Positions 20,520-29,461 of a stretch of DNA of 64,000 bases are shown here, piece by piece. This DNA is from Nocardioides sp. (GTDB lineage: Bacteria; Actinomycetota; Actinomycetes; Propionibacteriales; Nocardioidaceae). Position 1 is the first letter of the stretch. Each line of letters begins with the position of its first letter. Below the pieces are notes generated by a model. The model searched no databases, was not told where the DNA came from, and was given only the letters and a program-made list of their open reading frames with translations. The stretch is taken from assembly GCF_029937575.1 (NCBI RefSeq), contig NZ_JAPYPS010000001.1:8165-72164 (forward strand), written 5' to 3'. Both the position numbers and the translations under genes were made by a program.

Positions 20520-20849
20520 GCGCAGCATGGTGCCACGAGCGGCCGGGCAACCTGTGGAAAGTCGTTCGCGCCCGGTCGGTCGAGCCCGTAGCGTCCCTGC
20601 TGTCGAGATCAGCAGCCGGCACGACGTGTCGCGGCCGGTCCTGCGGGTCGTACCTCGACACATCCTCGCGACTCGAAGTCGCCTCATCGCGGGTGACCGG
20701 ACCTCGACAACGGCGATCCGCCCACCAGCGACCCGCTCGGTCAGCACGACGAACGACGTCCCGTCGGCGGCTCGGGTCACGGTCCGGTCACCCCACCCCT
20801 CCCACCTCCCACGCCCCGCGCCCACTCCCACAGAAGGAAGGAAGCGGCC
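20520..20849. other. 330-bp intergenic region with REP-like element
   Basis: No gene is supported here. The region holds a repeat-like element at 20652-20709, bounded by two direct copies of ACCTCGACA, and the leader of the SPFH gene with an AGGAAGGA ribosome-binding site at about 20836. A long minus-strand open frame crosses it but lacks family features and overlaps the SPFH gene. Confidence 0.5.
20652..20709. repeat. REP-like palindromic intergenic element
   Basis: Direct copies of ACCTCGACA lie at 20652-20660 and 20701-20709 and flank a hairpin GCGACT-CGA-AGTCGC at 20668-20682. The composition resembles the element at 60958-61018 (CTCGAC ends, internal palindrome). It is probably one member of a dispersed family. 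Confidence 0.5.
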
Positions 20850-21530
20850 ATGTCCCTGACAGCGCGCCTCACCGTCCCCGCCACCCAGTGCTTCCTCGAG
20901 TACGTCGACGGAGCCTTCACGCGCGAGCTCGCGCCCGGTCGCCACCGGCGCCCCCGCCGCGCCGTCTACCGCCCCGTCGACCTCCTCGAGCACCTCGACG
21001 TCGTCGCGCCCCAGGAGGTGCTCACCACCGACGGCGTCGCGGTCCGGGTCACCGCGGCCGTGCGGTGGGCGGTCGACGACGCGCGCGCGTTCGTCGAGCG
21101 CAGCCAGGACCCGTTCGCCGTCGTCTACCTCGCGGTGCAGCTGGCGCTGCGCGAGGCCCTCCTCGACGCCGAGGCCGACGACGTCGTACGCCGTGCTCGG
21201 CTACTCCTGGGCGAGTCACTGACCGCGGCCGCACGTGCCACCGGTGGCGAGGTCGGCATCGTGGTCCGTGAGGTGGTCGTCAAGGACGTGCTGCTGCCGC
21301 CCGAGCTGCGGGCCGCCTACGCCGAGCTCGTGACGACCAAGGCGCGCGGGCAGGCACAGCTGGAGGCGGCGCGGGCCGAGACGGCGGCGCTGCGTTCGCT
21401 GGCCAACGGCGCCAAGCTCCTCGATGACCACCCTGCCCTGGCCCGGCTTCGACTCGTGCAGGCCCTACCGCCCGGAGCGCGCGTCGAGATCCTCGCCGGT
21501 GAGGTGGCGACGCCGAGCCGCACGACTTAG
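20850..21530 (+). CDS. SPFH/Band 7 (stomatin-like) protein
   Basis: A 226-residue SPFH-domain protein: EYVDGAFTRELAPGRHRRPR, then VAPQEVLTTDGVAVRVTAAVRWAV and the helical VVVKDVLLPPELRAAYAELV. A charged Ala/Glu-rich coiled-coil helix follows (residues about 170-205). The N-terminal membrane hairpin common in slipins is missing, so it may be a soluble or peripheral member. ATG 20850 has a clear AGGAAGGA upstream. The stop codon lies inside the perfect palindrome that precedes the XRE gene. Confidence 0.84.
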   Translation: MSLTARLTVPATQCFLEYVDGAFTRELAPGRHRRPRRAVYRPVDLLEHLDVVAPQEVLTTDGVAVRVTAAVRWAVDDARAFVERSQDPFAVVYLAVQLALREALLDAEADDVVRRARLLLGESLTAAARATGGEVGIVVREVVVKDVLLPPELRAAYAELVTTKARGQAQLEAARAETAALRSLANGAKLLDDHPALARLRLVQALPPGARVEILAGEVATPSRTT

Positions 21531-21545
21531 CGGATCCGCTAACAT
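21527..21545 (+). promoter_or_regulatory. Perfect 16-bp palindromic operator overlapping a -10 box
   Basis: TTAGCGGATCCGCTAA at 21527-21542 is a perfect palindrome. It overlaps TAACAT (21540-21545), a -10 hexamer located 6 nt before the XRE start codon at 21552. A dimer bound here would block initiation, the expected autoregulation of a regulator-effector pair. Confidence 0.65.
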
Positions 21546-21551
21546 GGCCCG

Positions 21552-21869
21552 ATGAATGACGTCGCCGACACCCTGCGCCGGCTCCGCAACGAGAGCGGTC
21601 TGACCCAGGCCGCTCTCGCTCGCCGGGCCGGCATCCCGTCGACCGTGCTCAGTGCCTACGAGAACGGCCGCCGCGAGCCGGGGGCCGCCACGATGCTGCA
21701 GATCGCCCGAGCCGCCGGCTTCGAGCCGACCTACCGTCGCCGGCCCGATCCGGCCAGGTGCGCGGCGATCCTGGTCGAGGTGCTCGCCCTGGCCGAGGCG
21801 CTGCCCTATCGCCCTCGGCCGCTCGTCCTCCCGCGCGCGCCGTGGGGACAGCGAGATGACGTCGCGTGA
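21552..21869 (+). CDS. XRE-family helix-turn-helix protein, partner of nucleotidyltransferase
   Basis: A 105-residue protein. An XRE/HTH_3 domain spans residues 5-60 (LRRLRNESGLTQAALARRAG ... AYENGRREP), followed by a short Arg/Pro-rich tail. The tail may contact the partner protein. The start is preceded at 6 nt by a TAACAT box inside a palindromic operator. The stop overlaps by 4 nt the GTG of a nucleotidyltransferase gene. The arrangement is that of a toxin-antitoxin operon with the DNA-binding antitoxin first. An alternative is a regulator of an adjacent modifying enzyme. Confidence 0.84.
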   Translation: MNDVADTLRRLRNESGLTQAALARRAGIPSTVLSAYENGRREPGAATMLQIARAAGFEPTYRRRPDPARCAAILVEVLALAEALPYRPRPLVLPRAPWGQRDDVA

Positions 21870-22405
21870 CCCTCGCCGAGCGGCTCCTCGCCCTGTCCGC
21901 GGCCCTTTCCCGCGCCGGCATCCCCCACGCCTTCGGCGGAGCCATCGCACTGGCCTACGCACTGGACGAGCCCCGAGCCACCCGCGACCTCGATCTCAAC
22001 ATCTTCCTCGGCACCGGCGCAGCACCCGAGGTGCTGGCTGCCATCGGCGGCCTGGTCCCCCACACCGACCGCGAGCTCGCCGACCTGCGCCGTGACGACC
22101 AGGTGCGGCTCTGGTGGGACCAGACCCCGATCGACCTGTTCTTCGCCGCCGCCGACTTTCACTTCGCCGTGGCAGGGCGGTGCCGCACGGTGCCGTTCTC
22201 CGACGCCGAGATCAGGGTCCTCGCGCCCGAGGACCTCGCGACCTTCAAGGTGCTCTTCGACCGCACCAAGGACTGGCTGGACCTGCAGATGATGTGGGAG
22301 TCGGGCACCCTCGACGTCCCCGTAGTCGGCCGACAGGTCCACGGCCTGGTCGGGGACGACCCCCGCATCGGCCGACTCCAGCAGATCGGGTCCTCGGCCG
22401 ACTAG
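21866..22405 (+). CDS. Nucleotidyltransferase-fold protein (AbiEii/MenT-like candidate toxin)
   Basis: A 179-residue protein with a minimal nucleotidyltransferase core: FGGAIALAYALDEPRATRDLDLNIF, which carries the GG...R.T.DLD pattern of AbiEii and MenT proteins, then TPIDLFFA with a third acidic residue and LAPEDLATFKVLFDRTKDW. MenT toxins add nucleotides to tRNA acceptor ends; whether this one does is unknown. It overlaps the XRE gene by 4 nt and converges on the RDD gene with a 4-nt antisense overlap. The DNA-binding partner is an XRE protein rather than the AbiEi/COG5340 antitoxin usual for this family. Confidence 0.76.
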   Translation: MTLAERLLALSAALSRAGIPHAFGGAIALAYALDEPRATRDLDLNIFLGTGAAPEVLAAIGGLVPHTDRELADLRRDDQVRLWWDQTPIDLFFAAADFHFAVAGRCRTVPFSDAEIRVLAPEDLATFKVLFDRTKDWLDLQMMWESGTLDVPVVGRQVHGLVGDDPRIGRLQQIGSSAD

Positions 22406-23103
22406 CGGCGACGTCGTACGACGTTGGTGTCGGCCCACTTGTCGTGGATGGCCTGGCGGCGCGAGTCCCACAGGGGCCAGAGGCCGTCGACGAGGGAGAA
22501 GAGCCCTACCAAGGTCCCGACGAGCGGCACGATGCTGAGCGCCTGCGGCCCGCCCTGCACCAGCCACCGCTTGAGCACGACCGAGAGCGGAAGCCCGTGG
22601 GGCGCCTCGCGCTGTCGCACGCGCAGCCCGAGCGCGAGCTTGCCAGGGGTGGCCTGCTTCCAGGTCAGGAACCCGACGACGTAGACGAAGTTCAGCACCA
22701 CGCCGATCACACCGATGATGGCCAGCGGACCCGCGATCTGGCTCTGGAGCTCGAAGCTGCTCACGGTGGAGGATCCGGTGGCGCTGATCTCGTCGAAGTA
22801 GTCGCCGTAGACCTCGAAGACGTCGCGCCACCACGGCAGGGCCAACGGCGTCGCCACCGCGAAGACGATCAACCCGTCCAAGATCACGGCCCCCACGCGC
22901 TGCCACCAACCGGCGAGCGGCTCGCCGTCCGGGGTGGTCGCGCGCGGGTCGTGCCCCTGGTGGGCGTCACGCAAGCGCGCCCCGGTGTCGCCGGGTGGTC
23001 CGGAGGGATACGGGCTGGTGTGCTCGGTCCAGCGGTCGCCGTCCCAGTAGCGCAGCACCGGCTGCTGATGGTCGGGGTACCACCCTGCGGGAGTCTGGGT
23101 CAC
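22402..23103 (-). CDS. RDD family membrane protein with DUF2510 domain
   Basis: A 233-residue protein. The N-terminal DUF2510 motif AGWYPDHQQPVLRYWDGDRW occupies residues 5-25. An RDD domain follows, with about four transmembrane segments, beginning LAGWWQRVGAVILDGLIVF and including WKQATPGKLALGLRVR and HDKWADTNVV. RDD proteins are membrane proteins of mostly unknown role, some linked to transport. The GTG at 23103 places DUF2510 at the very start. It is convergent with the nucleotidyltransferase gene. Confidence 0.86.
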   Translation of the reverse strand: MTQTPAGWYPDHQQPVLRYWDGDRWTEHTSPYPSGPPGDTGARLRDAHQGHDPRATTPDGEPLAGWWQRVGAVILDGLIVFAVATPLALPWWRDVFEVYGDYFDEISATGSSTVSSFELQSQIAGPLAIIGVIGVVLNFVYVVGFLTWKQATPGKLALGLRVRQREAPHGLPLSVVLKRWLVQGGPQALSIVPLVGTLVGLFSLVDGLWPLWDSRRQAIHDKWADTNVVRRRR

Positions 23104-23137
23104 GGCCGCATCGTGCCACCCACGTGCCCACGCAAAC

Positions 23138-25144
<2,007 letters not shown>

Positions 25145-25146
25145 TC

Positions 25147-26157
25147 ATGACCGACGACGATCTGTTCGTTGACCCGGACGGGCTGCTGGCCGGCGCCGAG
25201 GTGGCTCGACGACAGCACGCCCACCTCCGGAGGACCTCCGACTACATCAGCGACGCCTGCAGCCAGTTCGGCGCCTTCTCCGGTGTGCTGAATCTCTTCG
25301 AGGGCCAGTACCGCGAGGCGGTCGCCGCAGCCCAGGACGGCCTGCGGGACTCCCGCACGGTGGCCGATCGCGTCGAGGAGGCCACGCTCCTCTCCCGCAC
25401 CGAGTACCTCGACACCGACCGCGCGGCGTACGACAGCTTCAAGCGGCACTTCAAGGACGTCGACGGGTTGCCGCCGTACGTCGTCCCGGGCAGCGGCAAC
25501 AGCATCCCCGGCGGTCCCTACAGCGACCCGGTGGCGGATCCCGGCGACGTGGACGGGCCGGGCTTCGACGGCCTCCCCGGCCTCCCTCCCGGAGTCAGCG
25601 GTCCGGCCGGACGCTTCCACGAGTCGCCCGACGGTGGAGACCTGCCCGGCATCGTCGACCCCCAGGCGGCGCTGGAGGACGAGATCCTCTCCCGGATCCG
25701 GGACCGGCACACGCGCGAGGAGTACCTCGCCCTGCGCGAGCAGGGCGTGCCCGCCGACGACGCCTACGTCCGCGCCAGCCAGCGCAGCCCCGACGACATC
25801 GCTTCCGACCGGGTGCACGGCACCATCGAGACCCGCGCCGAGGGCGCCTACGACCGGGCCTACGACCAGGCCATCGCCGAGGGTCGCAGCCCGCAGGAGG
25901 CGCGCGACGCGGCCTCCGACGCGGCGGCCGACTCCCGCTCCACCGACTCGCGCGACCACCAGAACCGCACCGAGATCCTCGACGACGGGCGGACCCTGCT
26001 CGACACCTACCAGGGCGTCAACGACGTCGTCGACAACGTCCAGGACATCGGCGCCGGGGTCGAGCAGCTCGACGAGACCCTCGATGACATCGACGACTAC
26101 GACGACTACGAGGACTCGGCGCCCGACCGGTCGAGCCAGCAATGGGCCGGCCGATGA
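25147..26157 (+). CDS. EspC-like N-terminal protein of a type VII-like locus
   Basis: A 336-residue acidic protein. The first about 100 residues (DGLLAGAEVARRQHAHLRRT ... EEATLLSRTEYLDTDRAAYD) form a helical hairpin like the EspC/DUF2580 family of ESX-associated proteins, with YLDTD matching the YxxxD/E secretion motif after the helices. A Gly/Pro/Asp-rich linker (110-165) leads to a charged helical region with Asp/Arg repeats and an Asp/Tyr tail (DDIDDYDDYED). Its stop overlaps the next start by 4 nt. No ESX ATPase or channel gene is in the window, so secretion is inferred only. Confidence 0.68.
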   Translation: MTDDDLFVDPDGLLAGAEVARRQHAHLRRTSDYISDACSQFGAFSGVLNLFEGQYREAVAAAQDGLRDSRTVADRVEEATLLSRTEYLDTDRAAYDSFKRHFKDVDGLPPYVVPGSGNSIPGGPYSDPVADPGDVDGPGFDGLPGLPPGVSGPAGRFHESPDGGDLPGIVDPQAALEDEILSRIRDRHTREEYLALREQGVPADDAYVRASQRSPDDIASDRVHGTIETRAEGAYDRAYDQAIAEGRSPQEARDAASDAAADSRSTDSRDHQNRTEILDDGRTLLDTYQGVNDVVDNVQDIGAGVEQLDETLDDIDDYDDYEDSAPDRSSQQWAGR

Positions 26158-26903
26158 GCGCCATCTACGAGATGTACGACGCCAGCTCGCCGGTGGCCGG
26201 CGGGCGACCCGACGGCGGGATGGGCGACTACATCGAAGGACTCAAGGACGACTGCGGCTTCATCATCCCCAAGATCGACTGGGCGGTGGAGAAGCTCACC
26301 GGCTGGAGTCTGCTCGAGGCACTGCTCGTGAAGATCGCCGGGGACTTCAACGCCCTCGCCTCCATGCAGCTCGCGTGGGGCCAGGTCGGGCTGTCGCTCG
26401 GTGCCACCGGCGACAACTATGCCTCTCTCTCCGGTCAGCTGCCCGGCGTCTGGGAAGGCCTCGGCGGGGTGAGCGCCCAGACCCGGCTGACCGACGTGGC
26501 GACGATGCACGGGGACCAGCAGGAGGCCTGCACCCACCTGCAGGACCAGCTCGGTCACGTGCTGGAGGTCGCCCAGGCCACCGCGGAGGTGGTCGCGGCC
26601 GCCATCAACTTCATCGACGACGTGATCCAGGAGATCCTGCTCGACGCTGCCATCCCGGTGGTGGGGTGGGCCAAGGGTGCCTTCAGCGCGCCGGGCAAGG
26701 CGAAGAAGGTGATCGACCTGATCCACCGTGGCCTGGAGGCGATCGAGAAGTTCACCGCGGCCTGCCGGGCCGTGGTGACGGTTCTCAAGTACGTCAACGC
26801 CGGGCTCGGCGTCCTCAGCACCACGCTCGACTTCGGCAACGTCGTGGCCAGCGGCACCGCCGGCGGCCACGTCGACGAGACGGCGGACCGCGGCTTCGGC
26901 TGA
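26154..26903 (+). CDS. WXG100-like protein with hydrophobic C-terminal helices
   Basis: A 249-residue protein coupled to the upstream gene by an ATGA overlap. A long helical N-terminal half contains a WEG triplet (QLPGVWEGLGGVSAQ), in the setting of a WXG100 hairpin. It then has hydrophobic stretches (AQATAEVVAAAINFIDDVIQ, AAIPVVGWAKGAFSAPGKAK) that could insert in a membrane. Near the start, YEMYD also fits YxxxD. The size is more than twice that of EsxA, so this resembles larger WXG proteins that carry an effector or pore-like extension. No toxin domain is recognised at the C-terminus. Confidence 0.65.
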   Translation: MSAIYEMYDASSPVAGGRPDGGMGDYIEGLKDDCGFIIPKIDWAVEKLTGWSLLEALLVKIAGDFNALASMQLAWGQVGLSLGATGDNYASLSGQLPGVWEGLGGVSAQTRLTDVATMHGDQQEACTHLQDQLGHVLEVAQATAEVVAAAINFIDDVIQEILLDAAIPVVGWAKGAFSAPGKAKKVIDLIHRGLEAIEKFTAACRAVVTVLKYVNAGLGVLSTTLDFGNVVASGTAGGHVDETADRGFG

Positions 26904-26961
26904 TCCGTCCCGGTTGCGCCACGTCCCCGCACCGACCCCCCACCGCGAGAGAGAGACGCCC

Positions 26962-27363
26962 GTGCCCCAAGACCCCCGACTCGCAGCAGCAGCCGCCCAG
27001 GCACGCGAGCAGAGCGCAGCGGCCGTGTCGTCCCTGCGCGCAATGACCGCCGAGATCCGCCGCGAGCAGTCCGCGTTCAGGCGCGAGCGCGAGCAGCGCA
27101 GCAGCGATCGCGCCGAGCAGGCCCGCAACGGAGAGCTCGGCCCGGAGATGCAGCAGGTCCAGCGTCGAGTCGATGCCGGAGCCACGACGTGGGACGACGT
27201 GCTGCAGGGTCGTGACGACCACCCGTCCGCGGGGCGGGTGCGCGAGAACGTGCAGCGCAACCTGACGACGCTCGGCGAACAGCTGCGCGCCGACCCCGAG
27301 TTCGTCGAGGCGGACGAGGCAGCCCAGGAGACCGAGGAGCGGATCCGGCGCGAGAGCCGCTGA
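26962..27363 (+). CDS. Small charged helical protein of the type VII-like locus
   Basis: A 133-residue, almost entirely helical protein rich in Arg, Glu, Gln and Ala (SLRAMTAEIRREQSAFRRER ...), probably a coiled coil. The GTG at 26962 follows a purine-rich GAGAGAGAG stretch and lies 58 nt after the WXG-like gene. It resembles no named family. By position it could be a chaperone or immunity partner of the trio, but nothing in the sequence proves this. Confidence 0.6.
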   Translation: MPQDPRLAAAAAQAREQSAAAVSSLRAMTAEIRREQSAFRREREQRSSDRAEQARNGELGPEMQQVQRRVDAGATTWDDVLQGRDDHPSAGRVRENVQRNLTTLGEQLRADPEFVEADEAAQETEERIRRESR

Positions 27364-27413
27364 CCGTTGCTCGGCCGCGGCCCGTGGACCAGCGACCGGA
27401 GTCGTTCGACCGG

Positions 27414-27995
27414 CTACGGCCGGCGTCGCACCACGCGGCGCCGCAGGGTGGGTGAGGCGACCACCTCGTAGCCGGCCTCGACGAAGACCTGCAGCAGCCC
27501 GACCGACGCCTCGTCCCAGATGACGCTCTTGCCCGGCGCCGGCTCGATCGGGTAGCCCTCCAGCACCCGCGCGCCGACCTGCTGGCCGTACTCCACGGTG
27601 GCGCAGGCCAGCTCGTAGGTCAGCCCCGCCTGGCGGAACCCCTTGCGCACCACGAAGCAGGTCACCGACCACACGCCCTCGAGGTCCGGGTCCATCCGCA
27701 TCCAGGCCTGCTTGCGGCTCCACAGCCGCGGGTAGTCCTCCCGCGGCTCGACCGCCGCCCAGCCGGCGGGCTCGCCGTCGACGTACCCGATCAGCCCGGA
27801 CGTCGGCCCGGGCGTGCCGCACGCGGTCTGCTCCAGCAGCGCGGCGTCGCGCTGCTCCTGGGTGGTGTCGCGCCAGATCCAGCCGGCGACCTTCATCGCC
27901 TGGCACCGGCACTTGTGCGCGCCCCCGGTGGCGAAGACTGCCTCGACGTCCTCGGGCGACGCCTGGTTGGCCGGGCGCCAGGAGAAGTCGGGCAT
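27414..27995 (-). CDS. GNAT family N-acetyltransferase
   Basis: A 193-residue acetyltransferase-fold protein. An N-terminal HKCRCQAMKVAGW cysteine motif, common to one actinobacterial GNAT subgroup, precedes the core VTCFVVRKGFRQAGLTYELACATVEYGQQVGARVLEGYP, which holds the acetyl-CoA loop (RKGFRQAGLT). The substrate is unknown. ATG 27995 has TAGGGT 6 nt upstream (28002-28007), a leaderless-type promoter. The gene is isolated between the type VII-like trio and the thioesterase. Confidence 0.84.
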   Translation of the reverse strand: MPDFSWRPANQASPEDVEAVFATGGAHKCRCQAMKVAGWIWRDTTQEQRDAALLEQTACGTPGPTSGLIGYVDGEPAGWAAVEPREDYPRLWSRKQAWMRMDPDLEGVWSVTCFVVRKGFRQAGLTYELACATVEYGQQVGARVLEGYPIEPAPGKSVIWDEASVGLLQVFVEAGYEVVASPTLRRRVVRRRP

Positions 27996-28032
27996 GCGGC
28001 GACCCTACTGGCGCTGCCGCGCCACGGCTCCG

Positions 28033-28557
28033 CTACGAGAAGATCATGCAGGACGACGTCGCATGGGCGACCAGCTTGCCCGCCTCGTCGCGCAGCTCCG
28101 CCTGGGCGAGCGCCGTACGGCGTCCGCGCTGGAGCACGGTGCCCTCGCAGCGCAGCAGCCCGGAGTCGACGGTGACCGCGCGGAGGAACTTCGTGGTCAG
28201 GTCGAGCGAGGTGTAGCCCTCCCCCACCGCGAGCGTCGAGTGGACCGAGCAGCCCGCGGCGGTGTCGAGCAGCGTGGCGATCATCCCGCCGTGCATGCCG
28301 CCGAGCGGGTTGTAGTGGAACTCCTGGGCCCGCATCTCGACCACGACGTGGCCCTTCTCGGCGGTGAAGCCGCAGACGTCGATCGTGTCCATCACCGGCG
28401 GTCGGGGCATCAGGCCCTGCTCGATGGAGCGCAGCTGCTCGAGGCCGGTCATCGTCGCCAGTGCGGTGAAGTCCCCCTGGCCGGGACGCTGCCACGTCAC
28501 GGTCCGGCTGGCGGTGGCGAACTGGTGCGTGTCGTCGGTCGGCTGGGTCTGCGTCAT
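28033..28557 (-). CDS. PaaI-type hotdog thioesterase
   Basis: A 174-residue hotdog-fold protein with the hallmark HGG segment LGGMHGGMIATLLDTAAGCS and the strand SLDLTTKFLRAV. It would hydrolyse an acyl-CoA or aryl-CoA thioester. ATG 28557 is the start nearest the fold. It is divergent from an HxlR-type regulator, with an inverted repeat between them, so the pair probably forms a ligand-responsive unit. Substrate not deducible. Confidence 0.86.
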   Translation of the reverse strand: MTQTQPTDDTHQFATASRTVTWQRPGQGDFTALATMTGLEQLRSIEQGLMPRPPVMDTIDVCGFTAEKGHVVVEMRAQEFHYNPLGGMHGGMIATLLDTAAGCSVHSTLAVGEGYTSLDLTTKFLRAVTVDSGLLRCEGTVLQRGRRTALAQAELRDEAGKLVAHATSSCMIFS

Positions 28558-28588
28558 GGACTCAGCATGTGGGCGACCATCTGGGTCT

Positions 28589-28615
28589 GTCAATCAGACT
28601 CAGGTTGACTATCCT
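28589..28615 (+). promoter_or_regulatory. Candidate HxlR operator and leaderless promoter
   Basis: A perfect inverted repeat GTCAA-N11-TTGAC (28589-28609) abuts TATCCT (28610-28615), which lies 6 nt before the HxlR start codon at 28622. Binding would cover the -35 to -10 spacer and also the divergent thioesterase promoter. Confidence 0.6.
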
Positions 28616-28621
28616 GTGACC

Positions 28622-29104
28622 ATGCCCACGTCCAGCCCGCCCGCCATGGCCTACTCGACCGAGAACTGCACCGTCGGTCGCACGATGGCGATCCTCGGCG
28701 AGCGATCGACGTTCATGGTGCTGCGCGACGTGTGCAACGGCATCCGGCGCTTCGACGACATGCGGCGCCACAGCGGCATCCCCCGCCAGGTGCTCAGCAA
28801 CCGGCTGAGCCTGCTCGTCGAGCACGGCATCCTGCACCGGGTCCCCTACCGCGACCCCGGTGAGCGCGAGCGGCACGAGTACCGCCTCACGCCGAAGGGC
28901 TTCGACCTCTACCCCGTGCTCGTCGCGATCGCGGCCTGGGGCGATCGCTACCTGGCCGATCCGGAGGGCCCGCCGGTGGAGTTCGCGCATCGCGACTGCG
29001 GGGCCGTGGCCCGCGTCGAGGTGGTGTGCGAGGCCGGGCACCGGATCGACGACGTACGACGGATCGCGCCGCAGCCGGGGCCAGGCGTGAAGCCGGCCCC
29101 GTAG
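28622..29104 (+). CDS. HxlR family transcriptional regulator
   Basis: A 160-residue winged-helix regulator with the family pattern: N-terminal Cys16 (STENCTVGRTMAILGERSTF), the recognition region FDDMRRHSGIPRQVLSNRLS, and the wing HEYRLTPKGFDLYPVL. Many HxlR proteins use the N-terminal Cys as a redox or electrophile sensor. Its start is leaderless (TATCCT at 6 nt) and next to an inverted repeat shared with the thioesterase gene, so autoregulation and control of that gene are likely. Confidence 0.9.
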   Translation: MPTSSPPAMAYSTENCTVGRTMAILGERSTFMVLRDVCNGIRRFDDMRRHSGIPRQVLSNRLSLLVEHGILHRVPYRDPGERERHEYRLTPKGFDLYPVLVAIAAWGDRYLADPEGPPVEFAHRDCGAVARVEVVCEAGHRIDDVRRIAPQPGPGVKPAP

Positions 29105-29136
29105 CCGGGCCACCGCCGGGCCACCGCCGGGCCACC
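29104..29136. repeat. Three 11-bp tandem repeats between convergent genes
   Basis: GCCGGGCCACC is repeated three times in tandem from 29104, followed by a partial copy. It begins on the last base of the HxlR stop codon and lies before the end of the DUF1059 gene. Repeat number could vary by slippage; a weak terminator role is possible. Confidence 0.7.
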
Positions 29137-29152
29137 GTCGGCCACAGCTGGC

Positions 29153-29389
29153 TCAGTCCTCCGGGAGGTCGGCGAAGGTCGCCTTGGCGGCCTTGTACCA
29201 CCCCATCGACTTCTTGGGGTGCCGCCAACGGCCCTTCATGTCGTCGCGCGCGGGCTGGTGGCTGGCGTCGCCGGCCTTCTCGGCCTCCTTGAGATGGCGG
29301 TCCTGGGCGTTGATGACGTCGTCGGCACTCTCGCCGTGGTGCTCCAGGTCGCAGGGTCCGCCGAGCTGGCGGCAGGTCATCGTCTTCAT
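29153..29389 (-). CDS. DUF1059 family small protein
   Basis: A 78-residue soluble protein. The first 40 residues, beginning MTCRQLGGPCDLEHHGES, carry the two cysteines and His pair typical of DUF1059, probably a small metal-binding fold. The C-terminal half (MKGRWRHPKKSMGWYKAAKA) is basic and not part of the family. AAGGAG lies just upstream of ATG 29389. It is next to the ECF sigma factor gene, on the same strand and downstream of it, so it may belong to that regulon. Function unknown. Confidence 0.78.
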   Translation of the reverse strand: MKTMTCRQLGGPCDLEHHGESADDVINAQDRHLKEAEKAGDASHQPARDDMKGRWRHPKKSMGWYKAAKATFADLPED

Positions 29390-29461
29390 GGTTGCTCCTT
29401 GCAGTGGGACGGTCGGTCAGTGAGGTGACGGCTGGCGAGGGCCGAGTGTGACGCGCACCGA

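Noticed and set aside
20520-20993. Upstream extension of the DUF1697 gene into the intergenic region
   Set aside because: The family begins at MTTYVGFLRAINLG; upstream codons cross a palindromic repeat and then the SPFH gene in antisense.
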